Assembly: GCA_016714745.1 (NCBI GenBank)
Contig: JADKCG010000006.1
Location: forward strand, 62,001 to 126,000
DNA: 64,000 bases
From: Elusimicrobiota bacterium
GTDB lineage: Bacteria; Elusimicrobiota; Elusimicrobia; FEN-1173
Reading direction: 5' to 3'
Under the pieces are notes generated by a model that was given only the letters and a program-made list of their open reading frames with translations, was not told where the DNA came from and ran no database searches. This document shows, piece by piece, positions 1-8,437 of this stretch; positions within the stretch are counted from its first letter, which is position 1; the number at the start of each line of letters is the position of its first letter. The position numbers and the translations under genes were made by a program.

Positions 1-89
1 TTGGTAATCACGTAGGTGGCGCGACGTTCTTTCACGTCATCCATCAATTGCAAACACCGCGCTTTAAAATAGGCCGCCGAAACGCTCAT
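1..89 (-). CDS. Phd/YefM-type antitoxin, N-terminal part (cut by window edge)
   Basis: The visible 29 codons begin MSVSAAYFKARCLQLMDDVK, which matches the N-terminal pattern of Phd/YefM antitoxins (xVxxAxFKAxCLxLMDxV), the DNA-binding part of type II toxin-antitoxin modules. The start ATG is at 87-89 on the minus strand, with a purine-rich stretch (GGAAAGGGGGAAG) just upstream as ribosome binding site. A perfect inverted repeat at 106-125 upstream is a likely autoregulatory operator. The rest of the gene and any cognate toxin (PIN or RelE type would be usual) lie to the left, outside the window. The family call rests on only 29 residues. Confidence 0.6.
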   Translation of the reverse strand, partial: MSVSAAYFKARCLQLMDDVKERRATYVIT

Positions 90-105
90 GACTTCCCCCT
101 TTCCA

Positions 106-125
106 AATATGACCATAGTCATATT
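106..125. promoter_or_regulatory. Inverted repeat, probable antitoxin operator
   Basis: AATATGAC-CATA-GTCATATT is a perfect 8-bp inverted repeat with a 4-nt spacer, 17 bp upstream of the Phd-like start codon. Phd/YefM antitoxins repress their own operon by binding palindromes in this position. The palindrome is seen directly; the operator role is inferred. Confidence 0.5.
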
Positions 126-315
126 ACCATGGATACACAGTTAAATCAAGGCGTCATTTTCCCCACGCCTAAAAATCAGCGGACTGGGCAGTAAATCTGG
201 GCCCCCCAAACAGGTTGTTGTTTATACAGGCATCAGTAACGGCCAAACAACCACCCGTCGGGGACAGCCCAAATGTGCCGATCTAACTTTTGGATTGTGG
301 TTCCGGGGTAAACAA

Positions 316-737
316 TCAGCCCCCCGTCCCCTCTTCGCCCCATGCGAAAGGATAAAGGCGCAAGAGGTGAACCCGCCCCGAGAGCGTTTCGCGAATCCGG
401 TGCAACATGAGATAATTTCCCGACGTCGCCAAAACAATCCGCGAGGGGGTGGCTCCCCCCTCGTCCACCAAAACCTTGACGGCATCAAAAATCTCCGGAA
501 CCTTGGCGGCCTCGTCGATCACAAGCGCCCCTTGTCGCGATGGGTGCGCAAGAAAGAAACAGGGTCGTGCCGGGCCTCTGCACGAACAAGAGGGTCGTCA
601 AAATCAATAAAAACCCCAGCCCCATCCACGAGCTGGCCAAGGAGAGTCGTTTTTCCAGCTTGCCGAGGTCCCAGCAATGCCGAACACCGCCACTTCTGAA
701 CAGACCCATTCAATGGCGCGGCAAGCGTCCTCAACAT
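316..737 (-). pseudogene. Truncated, frameshifted AAA ATPase (AAA_14/DUF4143 family)
   Basis: One frame (737 down to about 530) carries a P-loop (LLGPRQAGKTTLLGQL) and an FDDP segment. The next frame continues with Walker B-like VIDEAAKVPEIFDAV, the sensor segment IVLATSGNYLMLHRIRETLSGRV and LRLYPFAWGEEG. The two join if one G is restored in the run at 528-531. Only about 140 residues of a family usually near 380 aa remain; the DUF4143 nuclease-like C-terminus is missing and no continuation is visible below 316. This is a relative of the intact ATPase at 1229-2380. The frameshift may be an assembly error, but the truncation looks real. Confidence 0.6.
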
Positions 738-810
738 AGCTCAATAATTTAAAAACAAGTTTTAATAATCAAGCTGTATTTAAAAAATACAATTCATAGT
801 AGATATCTAA

Positions 811-1127
811 GGGACGTTGCTTATTTCGTGCTATTGTTGATTTTGTTTGAGAAATCCTTTCTTTTTGGGGGCGCGCGAGGTTCCGTAACGAGAACCCGGG
901 GCACGAGAGCTGGCCTCATCCCGATATCTCAACATTGATCTCTGTTTATTGTCACGGGGGACATCAGACCACTCAAGAAATTTCTTGCGGGCGGCATCAT
1001 TCGCGGTAAAATTTATTTTGGCGATCCCCTTCCCCAGCCAGGGACGGAGTGTGTCCGCTTATCCAACCGCGCTTGACGTGACATACAGCCGCTCTTCCTC
1101 AATAACACTAAATAAGCAACGTCCCCT
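811..1127. mobile_element. MITE-like deletion derivative of the Y1 transposon (copy 1)
   Basis: The element begins GGGACGTTGCTTATTT and ends with its complement AAATAAGCAACGTCCCC, the same ends as the full element at 17088-18162. The interior keeps the start and end of the transposase gene on the minus strand with the middle deleted. It shares its deletion junction with the copy at 2564-2875, so that form seems to have multiplied as a non-autonomous unit. About 317 bp. The rest of 738-1228 contains no recognisable gene. Confidence 0.75.
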
Positions 1128-1228
1128 TTAAACTTTATAACCGGTTGGCCCTCTTTGGGGGTTTCACTCTTTGAAGCGTATGAGATTCATAAGGCACCTC
1201 CTTACAATTTCATGCAAAACATGGTAAG

Positions 1229-2380
1229 ATGCCTTATATGTTCAAACGGCTTCAACACCTCAAACACCGGGGCAACGAGAGCGTTTTTTTGTGGGGGGCT
1301 CGGCAGACGGGGAAAAGCACCCTCCTCAAGGCTCTGTTTCCACGCTCCCCTTGTTACGATTTTCTCCTCTCCGACGTCTACGAAAAATACAGCCGACATC
1401 CCTGGCGACTGAGGACAGAATTATTGGAAACCCCCCCGGCGAAGGGAACGCCGGTCCTGGTTGATGAAGTTCAAATGGTTCCTGATTTGCTTTCTGAAAT
1501 TCAATGGCTGATCGTGAATAAAAAAATTCCCTTTATCCTCTCTGGATCGAGTCCGCGAAAATTGAAGCGGGTGGGGGCGAACCTCTTGGGCGGGCGCGCG
1601 CTTCGTTACGAATTGTTCCCATTGGTATGGAAAGAGATTCCTCACTTTCATCTGGATAGGGCCTTGACCTATGGATTGCTTCCACGGCATTACCTGTTGG
1701 GAGCCAAGTCTCCGGCGATGCAGGCGTACGTGGGGGACTATCTAAAAGAAGAAATTGCCGCCGAAGCCCGTCAACGGCGTATCCCCTCTTTTTCAAGGTT
1801 TTTGGAAGCGGCGGCCCTGACCAACGGCGAAGTGGTGAATCAAACCAATATTGCCCGCGAGTGCGGATTGAGCGTTCCAACAGTCGCGGATTACTTCGAC
1901 ATCCTGGTGGAAACCTTGGTGGGACGGTTCGTGCCCGGATATCAGGTTCGGCCCAAACGGCGTATCGTGAGTGCGCCGCGCTTCTACTTCTTTGACCTTG
2001 GCTTGGCCAATTATTTGCTCCAACGGGATCTAACCCCCCGTACAGAGGCGTTCGGCAAAGCCTTTGAACATTTCCTCTACCAAGAAATGAAAGCGCACTC
2101 TCATTATTCCGGGGTCAATTATCCCATCTCTTACTGGCGTACGACATCCCAATACGAAGTGGATTTCGTGTTGGGCAATGATGTCGCGGTGGAGGTTAAA
2201 TCGACCACAGAGATCACGGGCAAGCACCTGCGGGGATTGAACGCTTTTGGTGAGGAATACCCCTCTTTCAAACGGATTCTGGTTTCACGGGACCCCACTC
2301 CCCAACGGTTTGAGGGGGTGAGGGCCATCCCATGGACCATTTTTTTAGAAGAACTTTGGTCAAACCGCCTTATAGGCTAG
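1229..2380 (+). CDS. ATP-binding protein, AAA_14 + DUF4143 family
   Basis: The 383-aa protein has an N-terminal AAA ATPase domain with P-loop GARQTGKST (about residues 24-32), Walker B VLVDEVQ (about 75-81) and sensor FILSGSS. Its C-terminal DUF4143 domain has a nuclease-like signature, YEVDFVLGNDVAVEVKS, resembling the D-(E/Q)xK arrangement of restriction-endonuclease folds. Family members are common in anaerobes and candidate phyla, usually of unknown role. The gene stands alone, bracketed by two near-identical MITEs in the same orientation (811-1127 and 2564-2875). Family length is complete. Cellular role is unknown. Confidence 0.85.
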   Translation: MPYMFKRLQHLKHRGNESVFLWGARQTGKSTLLKALFPRSPCYDFLLSDVYEKYSRHPWRLRTELLETPPAKGTPVLVDEVQMVPDLLSEIQWLIVNKKIPFILSGSSPRKLKRVGANLLGGRALRYELFPLVWKEIPHFHLDRALTYGLLPRHYLLGAKSPAMQAYVGDYLKEEIAAEARQRRIPSFSRFLEAAALTNGEVVNQTNIARECGLSVPTVADYFDILVETLVGRFVPGYQVRPKRRIVSAPRFYFFDLGLANYLLQRDLTPRTEAFGKAFEHFLYQEMKAHSHYSGVNYPISYWRTTSQYEVDFVLGNDVAVEVKSTTEITGKHLRGLNAFGEEYPSFKRILVSRDPTPQRFEGVRAIPWTIFLEELWSNRLIG

Positions 2381-2501
2381 AAAGAATTTGAAAACAATAA
2401 CCTCTTTTGAGATCACATCAAAATCAACCAGAATCCAGCCTATCCCCCTGCCAAAAATGGGCAGAGAGAGGGAGGAAAAAATCTTTTTCCGGTTTTGTGA
2501 C

Positions 2502-2518
2502 ACGGGCTTCCAGCCCGT
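2502..2518. repeat. Dispersed short palindrome (ACGGGCTTCCAGCCCGT type)
   Basis: This is one of a family of intergenic palindromes of the form (a/c)GGGCTTCCAGCCC(g/t). Related copies are at 39692-39710, 46631-46649, near 49715 and at 61357-61375, several followed by a second palindrome ACGGGCAGGATGCCCGT. The surrounding 2381-2563 has no gene. REP-like repeat of unknown function. Confidence 0.6.
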
Positions 2519-2563
2519 CCTACATTCACGTTGAAGGACGCGCGAATTTAATTTAGAGTCATA

Positions 2564-2875
2564 GTGGACGTTGCTTATTTCGTGTTATTGTTGATTTTGT
2601 TTGAGAAATCCTTTCTTTTTGGGGGCGCGCGAGGTTCCGTAACGAGAACCCGGGACACGAGAGCTGGCCTCATCCCGATATCCCGACATTGATCTCTGTT
2701 TCTTGTGACGGGGGACATCAGACCACTCAAGAATTTTCTTGCGGGCGGCATCAGCGGTAAAATTTATTTTGGCGATCCTCCCCAGCCAGGGACGGAGTGT
2801 GTCCGCTTATCCAACCGCGCTTGACGTGACATACAGCCGCTCTTCCTTAATAACACTGAAAAAGCAACGTCCCCT
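2564..2875. mobile_element. MITE-like deletion derivative of the Y1 transposon (copy 2)
   Basis: Ends TGGACGTTGCTTATTT and AAAGCAACGTCCCCT. It is nearly identical over its whole length to the copy at 811-1127, including the internal deletion, so the two are copies of one non-autonomous element. It lies about 180 bp past the ATPase gene in the same orientation as copy 1. Confidence 0.75.
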
Positions 2876-2881
2876 ATTATT

Positions 2882-3038
2882 CCTCAAGAAATTTCTTGCG
2901 GGCCGCATCATTCGCGGAAAAATCAATTTTGGCGATCCCCCTCCCCATTCCGTGATGGAGTGTGCCCGCTTATCCAACCGCGCTTGATGTGACAGACAAA
3001 CGCTTTTCCTTAATAACACTAAATAAGCAACGTCCCCT
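2882..3038. mobile_element. Truncated MITE-like fragment (copy 3)
   Basis: Only the right-hand part of the element is present, from CTCAAGAAATTTCTTGCGGG to the terminal TAATAACACTAAATAAGCAA and CGTCCCCT. It lies immediately after copy 2 in the same orientation. It differs from copy 2 by scattered substitutions, so it is an older or independent copy that lost its left end. Confidence 0.7.
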
Positions 3039-3063
3039 ATTATATTATATGGAAATTCGTTGA

Positions 3064-4985
3064 TTAGTTGATAACATCCCCTTTGGCGGGTCTTTGGGTG
3101 TCTTGGCGGCGGGTGTCGCGCAGATATCCTTTTAAACCTAAAAGCATGGCGTCGGCGCAGTCGCATTGGAAACGCTCGTTTTTGAGGAGGGCTTCCTCTT
3201 CCGGGCGGATCATGTAGGCGGATTCGATTAAAACCGATGGCATTTGGGTGGTGCGGGGGAGCGCCAGATTGCCGTAATGGAGACCGTCGTCGCGAAGGTG
3301 AGCGCCGGATTTGGATCGGTGGGTCTTTTTTTCTCCGCCGAAGATCTTCCCATAGGCCCCATGGATCCGCTCCGCCAACGCGAAACTGTGGGGTTGGAAA
3401 TAGTAAACCCCATATCCGGTTCGCTCAAAGGGGTCTGCGCCTTCAGGGAGAGCGTTGTTATGAATGCTAATCAAAATGTCTGCCTTCGCCGCCCAGGCCC
3501 GTTTGGGGCGGTCGTACAAGTCAACAATTTCGGTTCCTTTTCGAACCATGGAAACCTGGGCACCTTCTTTTTGAGTTTCCTTTCAAGGCACTCGGCAATG
3601 GCGAGGTTCGCGACTTTCTCAAGCAGTTCGGTGGGACCCACAGCGCCGGAATCGGGAGAATGGCCGGGGTCCAGCGCCACCGTTAACCCCGCCAAGGACG
3701 AGGGGTCTCGCGGGTTCGCCAGCGGGCGGCGGAGTTCCAAAACAAAACCGCTGGCCTCATAGCGCGCATCATATCCCCACCAACGTCCCGGAAAAAGATG
3801 GACCCGCAAACGATACGTGTCGCTATCGTCTTGAAACCATTCCAGCCGACGCACAGCCCCCCCCGCCGCGCGGTAATGGATCCAATCGGTGTCCGAAACG
3901 GCCCCATAAAAAAGCACATCGATCAGGCGTCCATCCTCGGACGGACGAACCTCGAAGGGGACTTTCGTCGCCCCATACGCGCGGACCAACGTGTGTCGGC
4001 CGTTCCGTTCCACCGAAGCCGATGTCACCGTGGCCCGGGGCACCGGCGTCGTGTCGGGAAGTTCCTTCACTTCGTCCACGCCCATCCAGGCTTCTCGCGT
4101 GGCGGTCAGAGAGACCCGAAGTTCCTTGCCGCGTCGGCCCGTGACCCGAAGGCGCGTTCCGACGGTCGGAAATAAGATGTAGCCTCCCTTGTCCCCGTTG
4201 CCGGGGCCCGGACCCGCGCGCAGAACGGCGGGGTCGCTGGAGACCTCCACCACCCAGGGCGATGAACGGTCCAGGCGGGTGACCCGACCCGGCGATTCAG
4301 CTGATATCCTATTCCCTCCTTTTTTGTCTTTCAGGGTTATTTTGAACGCGATGTTCTCAAACTCAAGATCGGCGGGAATAACGAAGAAGGCACGGTAAAC
4401 GCTCCGTCCATTTCCCGCGATTTCGCCCATGGGGATTTTTTTCCTTGAACCGGGCCACTGAAACGAGGCGTCCATTCCGGGCAGGCCTTGGGCTTGAACC
4501 AACACGGTCTCGCCGACCGGGAGGAGAAGATCCTGGTCCGGTTGAGTCACAGTCAGGGCGGGCGGGGATAGGGGCGCGCCGCCCCCGACCGTCACTTGAC
4601 GGATCGCGGTATAGGTCGTTGTGGGCGATTGGAGGTCCGCTTGAATCGTGAAGGGCCCTGCGGTGTAAGGAATCATTGTCAGCCAGCCGCCCCCGGAATG
4701 GATCTTGACCGGTTGGCCGTTGACCATGAGTTGGCCTTTCGGGTCCGCCCAACCAAAAACGAACGACGATTTGACCGGCGGGATCGCCGCGCCTTCGGGG
4801 GGATGGACAATTTTCAGCGGCACACGAACCGGCGGGACCGGGGAGATTTCTGTTGAGAGAACGACCGTCGCTGTCGATGGCGCCGGGCCAAGCAGGGCGC
4901 CGCTTTCCTCTGGCCCGCCCATCATTTCCCCCCGCGCATGAAAGCCACACATCATTAACACCAACATCAAAAAGATTTTTTTCAT
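3064..4985 (-). CDS. N-acetylmuramoyl-L-alanine amidase (Amidase_3), frameshifted in the assembly
   Basis: A zinc amidase that cuts the bond between MurNAc and the stem peptide of peptidoglycan. The first reading frame (4985-3568) encodes a signal peptide, Ig-like segments, an AMIN-like region and the start of the catalytic domain with DPGH and TELLEK (zinc-binding His and Glu). The second frame (to 3064) supplies ADILISIHNN (zinc-binding His) and SVLIESAYM (catalytic Glu). The frames join exactly if the five-A run at 3568-3572 is six A, giving LKKEGAQVSMVRKGTE. About 640 aa when joined. Last gene of the operon that begins near 10425. Every catalytic residue is present, so I favour a sequencing error over a pseudogene. 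Confidence 0.85.
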
Positions 4986-5021
4986 ATGTTCAGTCCGCCT
5001 TTGTCTATTCCCTGAACGGGT

Positions 5022-6290
5022 TTATTGCCCGACCCACAAACAGAGGTGGGCGGTCATTAATCCGACGTAGGTGCCTACCACATTCCCTATAACGGCGAGC
5101 AAAAGTCCTACGGCGGCGAGGGCGGGGTGATAGACCGCACCCACCAAAGGCGCTGAAACCACGCCCCCCACACAGGCTTGGCTCGCTGTGGCTAAAAGAG
5201 ACAGGGGAAGGCCACAGAGTCGCGCCCCGACAGCGAGGATGAGCCCGTGAATGATCAAAGCCACCGCACCCACTGCAAGGAAGGCCGGGGCGTTCCCTAA
5301 AGCGCCAAAAGAAGCTTGGGCGCCCAACGTTGTTAATAAAAAAAACAGAAAAGCGGTGCCCAGCTGTTCTGTCCGTTCAGAGCGCGCGCGACATCGGCCG
5401 GAATAGGCCATGAGGAGACTGCCTGTTGTCACGGCGATCACAGTCCAGGTGACGGGTTTGAAACTGGCGCCCAGGGTGGGCCAGACACAAGAGATCCACT
5501 GGCTTAAGCGTGGCCCCATAACCGTGCCAAACCCAATTGAAACGACGGCCATTCCCATTGCGGTGAACAACACCACACCCCAGGACCACGAGGTGGGGCT
5601 CCCTTGTCCTTTGGGAACACAATCGGAGGTCGCTGACTCTGTCGGCTGAACCGGGATTCCCCCATCGCCACGGGGCCACCGTCGAAGGGCGGGTGAACAG
5701 AGTGGTCCTGCCCCTCTTGGGAATACTTTTGTCCAACGGTCCACCTCCGCTTGGCGGCCCGCCCCCCATACCAGAAAAGCCATCCAACTGTAGGCAAAGA
5801 GCGTGTCTACGAGCAAGATGGGCGAAAACACATTTTCCGGCGCTTCCAAAGATTCCTTAACAGCGATCAAATTGGCGCTGCCTCCTGTCCAACTGCCGGC
5901 CAACGCGCCCACCGATTTCCACGATTCGGCCGGCAGGTGTCCATGGAAAACCCCATAGGCTCCCACCAAACCGACCACAATTCCAACCATCCCCCAAACC
6001 AGAGCGACCAACGCCGGCCGACCCACCCCTTTTAAAGCAGAGATGTCCACGGAGATCAAAAACAGAGCCAAACAAAGCGGAAGAAGAAATCGCGCAGTGG
6101 CCCCGTAAAGCGCGCTGGTCGAAGGCAATAATCCCATGGCTGTTAAACATGTGGGGATAAAATAACAATAAAAAGGCACCGGCACCCATCGAAATAAAAA
6201 AGCCAACGGGGGATGGGATTTCGCCCACATTATTCCCGCCGTGAAAGAAACCAAGAACAAAGCCAGCAAGGGAGGCGGCAGTGCCGTCAT
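5022..6290 (-). CDS. DUF819 family integral membrane protein (putative transporter)
   Basis: The 422-aa protein is strongly hydrophobic with roughly ten membrane segments. It carries DUF819 hallmarks such as ALAGSWTGGSANLIAVKE in the first half and ASQACVGGVVSAPLVGAVY near the C-terminus. I chose the ATG at 6290 because it overlaps the epimerase stop as ATGA; a longer open frame reaches back to 6338. A low-complexity Trp/Arg/Gly-rich loop lies between the two halves. Substrate unknown. Position after a dipeptide epimerase suggests transport of a cell-wall peptide or its product, which is inference only. Confidence 0.8.
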   Translation of the reverse strand: MTALPPPLLALFLVSFTAGIMWAKSHPPLAFLFRWVPVPFYCYFIPTCLTAMGLLPSTSALYGATARFLLPLCLALFLISVDISALKGVGRPALVALVWGMVGIVVGLVGAYGVFHGHLPAESWKSVGALAGSWTGGSANLIAVKESLEAPENVFSPILLVDTLFAYSWMAFLVWGAGRQAEVDRWTKVFPRGAGPLCSPALRRWPRGDGGIPVQPTESATSDCVPKGQGSPTSWSWGVVLFTAMGMAVVSIGFGTVMGPRLSQWISCVWPTLGASFKPVTWTVIAVTTGSLLMAYSGRCRARSERTEQLGTAFLFFLLTTLGAQASFGALGNAPAFLAVGAVALIIHGLILAVGARLCGLPLSLLATASQACVGGVVSAPLVGAVYHPALAAVGLLLAVIGNVVGTYVGLMTAHLCLWVGQ

Positions 6291-7375
6291 TGGTGGAGGC
6301 CCAATCCGGGCGAAGGATTTTTGGGAAGGCGAATCCAAGCCCCGTCTCGCTCATACCCGCCGCGAACACAGGTGGGACTCAAAATGAGGTCTGAATCCAA
6401 ATCAACGTAATCAAACATGCCGAGCCCCAACGCAAAATGGACCGCGGCCGCAAGGCCCACCCGGGATTCGGCCATGCACCCCACCATCAAGAGCGCCCGC
6501 CCTTTGAGCGCCCGATCAAAAATATCCAAAATGGCTCGGCTACGCAAAAGACCGCTTTTCGCCAATTTCACATTGACCCCACGCAACAAAGACCCTCGGC
6601 ATGCGCGACGGGCGTCGTCGACGTTTTGGATGGTTTCGTCACCAAGAAGCGGGACTCCCCCGATCTTTTTGGCTTCTTTCAATGCGGCCCAGTCCCGTTT
6701 CGCAAACGGCTCTTCAATCAACTCAATGGGAATGCCATCCCCTTTTGCCTGATGAAGAAAGTCCGCCAGTCCCTCTGGGGTGTAGCTCTGGTTGAGGTCC
6801 AACAAGATCCGTGCCCGGGGCGCCGCACGGTGAACCGCCCGAAGACGGTCCCTGTCCTGTGATTGACGATCGCGCCCGTTCAATTTAAGTTTCAGAAACC
6901 GCCATCCTAACCGTGTGGCCCGTCGGGCCCGTTGACCCATGTGCGCGGGGGAGAGAACCGACAGAGAAAGAACGGTTTCCAGCTCGCGACAGGCGCCACC
7001 CCACAGATCACAGAGGGGCACCCCCTCCCGTTGGGCCAGCGCATCCCAGAGCGCCGATTCAAAAGCGCCCACCGCCGTAGGCCAGGCCCCCTCCGCCGCC
7101 CAAGCCTCTGCGACCCATTGTTCAATGTCACGGAGATCCCGGCCCTGAAACCGTCGACCCAAACGCCGAATCGCCGCCGCCATCCCCAAACCCGTTTGGC
7201 CGGGCATGGCCAAAGACGAGGAAGCCTCCCCCAACCCGATCCCCCCTCCCGCGAGGGACACACGAACCACGACGTTGTCGGAATGGGATTTCAAACCGAG
7301 CGCGGTCACGAACGGGGTTCCCAGCGCCCATCGGACGCGGCGGACATCCGTTCGTGCCATCAGCGGAGAATTCAA
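6287..7375 (-). CDS. Enolase-superfamily dipeptide epimerase (L-Ala-D/L-Glu epimerase type)
   Basis: The 362-aa protein has the muconate-lactonizing subgroup layout. It shows paired lysines in LKLKLNG (K162, K164), metal ligands D193 (LLDLNQS), E221/E222 (IEEPF) and D246 (LLGDET), and the opposite-face lysine K270 (NVKLAKSG). These are the expected catalytic residues of dipeptide epimerases, which convert L-Ala-D-Glu from murein turnover to L-Ala-L-Glu. It begins 9 nt after the NlpC/P60 gene, whose enzyme class can release that dipeptide, and couples to DUF819 through ATGA. Substrate specificity is inferred from family and neighbours. Confidence 0.85.
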   Translation of the reverse strand: MNSPLMARTDVRRVRWALGTPFVTALGLKSHSDNVVVRVSLAGGGIGLGEASSSLAMPGQTGLGMAAAIRRLGRRFQGRDLRDIEQWVAEAWAAEGAWPTAVGAFESALWDALAQREGVPLCDLWGGACRELETVLSLSVLSPAHMGQRARRATRLGWRFLKLKLNGRDRQSQDRDRLRAVHRAAPRARILLDLNQSYTPEGLADFLHQAKGDGIPIELIEEPFAKRDWAALKEAKKIGGVPLLGDETIQNVDDARRACRGSLLRGVNVKLAKSGLLRSRAILDIFDRALKGRALLMVGCMAESRVGLAAAVHFALGLGMFDYVDLDSDLILSPTCVRGGYERDGAWIRLPKNPSPGLGLHQ

Positions 7376-7384
7376 GGGGAATGA

Positions 7385-8437
7385 CTATTCTAAAAATGTC
7401 CCGAACCGAACAACGAAATCGCCCACCCCCTGGCCGGACTGAAGATCCTTTTGAGCCACACCCAACTTCTTTTTAAATGAGACGCGGCGAACCCGATTAA
7501 ATTCATGAACGGCTTCGATGAGAGTTTCTTTTTTTTCAAAGACCATGACGTGAACCATTTGGTTCGGGGTGCTTTTCTTGGCTAAAAAGACAAGATCGCC
7601 GGACTGAAGCGCGACCGCCTTTTCCAGCGGACGCGCAAGGAGGAATTGTTCGTGGGCGTCCCGGGGCGCGTTGAGCGCCACAGAACGATAGGCCAAATTC
7701 ACAAGCCCCGAACAGTCCACGCCGGAGGGGATACTGCTTTTTTTCCTATGCCCCGTCCGGCCGCCCCAATAATAGGGTTCACCAATAAACTGACGCGCCG
7801 CGGCCAAAACCGCTTCGCGAACCTCCGCCCCTTTTTTGGGCGCGGCACGGTCCAAACGAACATCGTGCTCTTTCATCCACCCCATTTCCCCTTGAGGGCC
7901 CTGAATACGGACCCACTCTTTTTCCGTATAAATCACCCCCACGCGAGACCCCATCGGCAACTCCATGGAGAAGGAAGAGTGCTTTTTGGATTGTCTGACC
8001 CGTCCGTATCGAGAGATCACCACCGCGCTTGGGTAAAAGTTTGACGGATGGGCCATCAACGTTTCTTTGAGTACCCATCCGGGGTACCCCTGCCACCGTC
8101 CGGCGTGAGTGAATTCCGCTTGGTCCGGGGCTTCCACACGGGCCCAATGGCCTTTCACTTCCAAGATCAAGACGCTCTCGCCAAACAACAGTTGGGTTTC
8201 TTGATTCGGGTCGACGGCGTAGGGTCGTTGAAGCGCCGCCTCGGCCAACACAGACGAAGGGTTTCGACGAAGGTCCGTCACCGGGACCATCACCAATCCC
8301 TCCACCGGGGTAAACGAGGACCCTTTTGTTTCGGTTTTCTGCATCACAGGCCCCTCGGGCGTAAACTGCACGTCAAAAGCGCCCTGGACCCCTAAAGGAA
8401 AACCGAACGTCAACCATAAAAATAATCGTTTCATCAT
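7385..8437 (-). CDS. Secreted NlpC/P60 cell-wall endopeptidase with SH3-like domains
   Basis: The 350-aa protein starts at MMKRLFLWLTFG, a signal peptide; its ATG at 8437 overlaps the debranching-enzyme stop as ATGA, so I prefer it to the longer open frame from 8503. Two SH3-like segments precede a C-terminal NlpC/P60 domain with catalytic Cys in SGVDCSGLVNLAY and His in NQMVHVMVFE, with a further polar residue in EAVHEF. These enzymes usually cut the D-Glu to diamino-acid bond in stem peptides. The next gene is the matching dipeptide epimerase, so the pair forms a plausible peptidoglycan-recycling step. Confidence 0.88.
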   Translation of the reverse strand: MMKRLFLWLTFGFPLGVQGAFDVQFTPEGPVMQKTETKGSSFTPVEGLVMVPVTDLRRNPSSVLAEAALQRPYAVDPNQETQLLFGESVLILEVKGHWARVEAPDQAEFTHAGRWQGYPGWVLKETLMAHPSNFYPSAVVISRYGRVRQSKKHSSFSMELPMGSRVGVIYTEKEWVRIQGPQGEMGWMKEHDVRLDRAAPKKGAEVREAVLAAARQFIGEPYYWGGRTGHRKKSSIPSGVDCSGLVNLAYRSVALNAPRDAHEQFLLARPLEKAVALQSGDLVFLAKKSTPNQMVHVMVFEKKETLIEAVHEFNRVRRVSFKKKLGVAQKDLQSGQGVGDFVVRFGTFLE

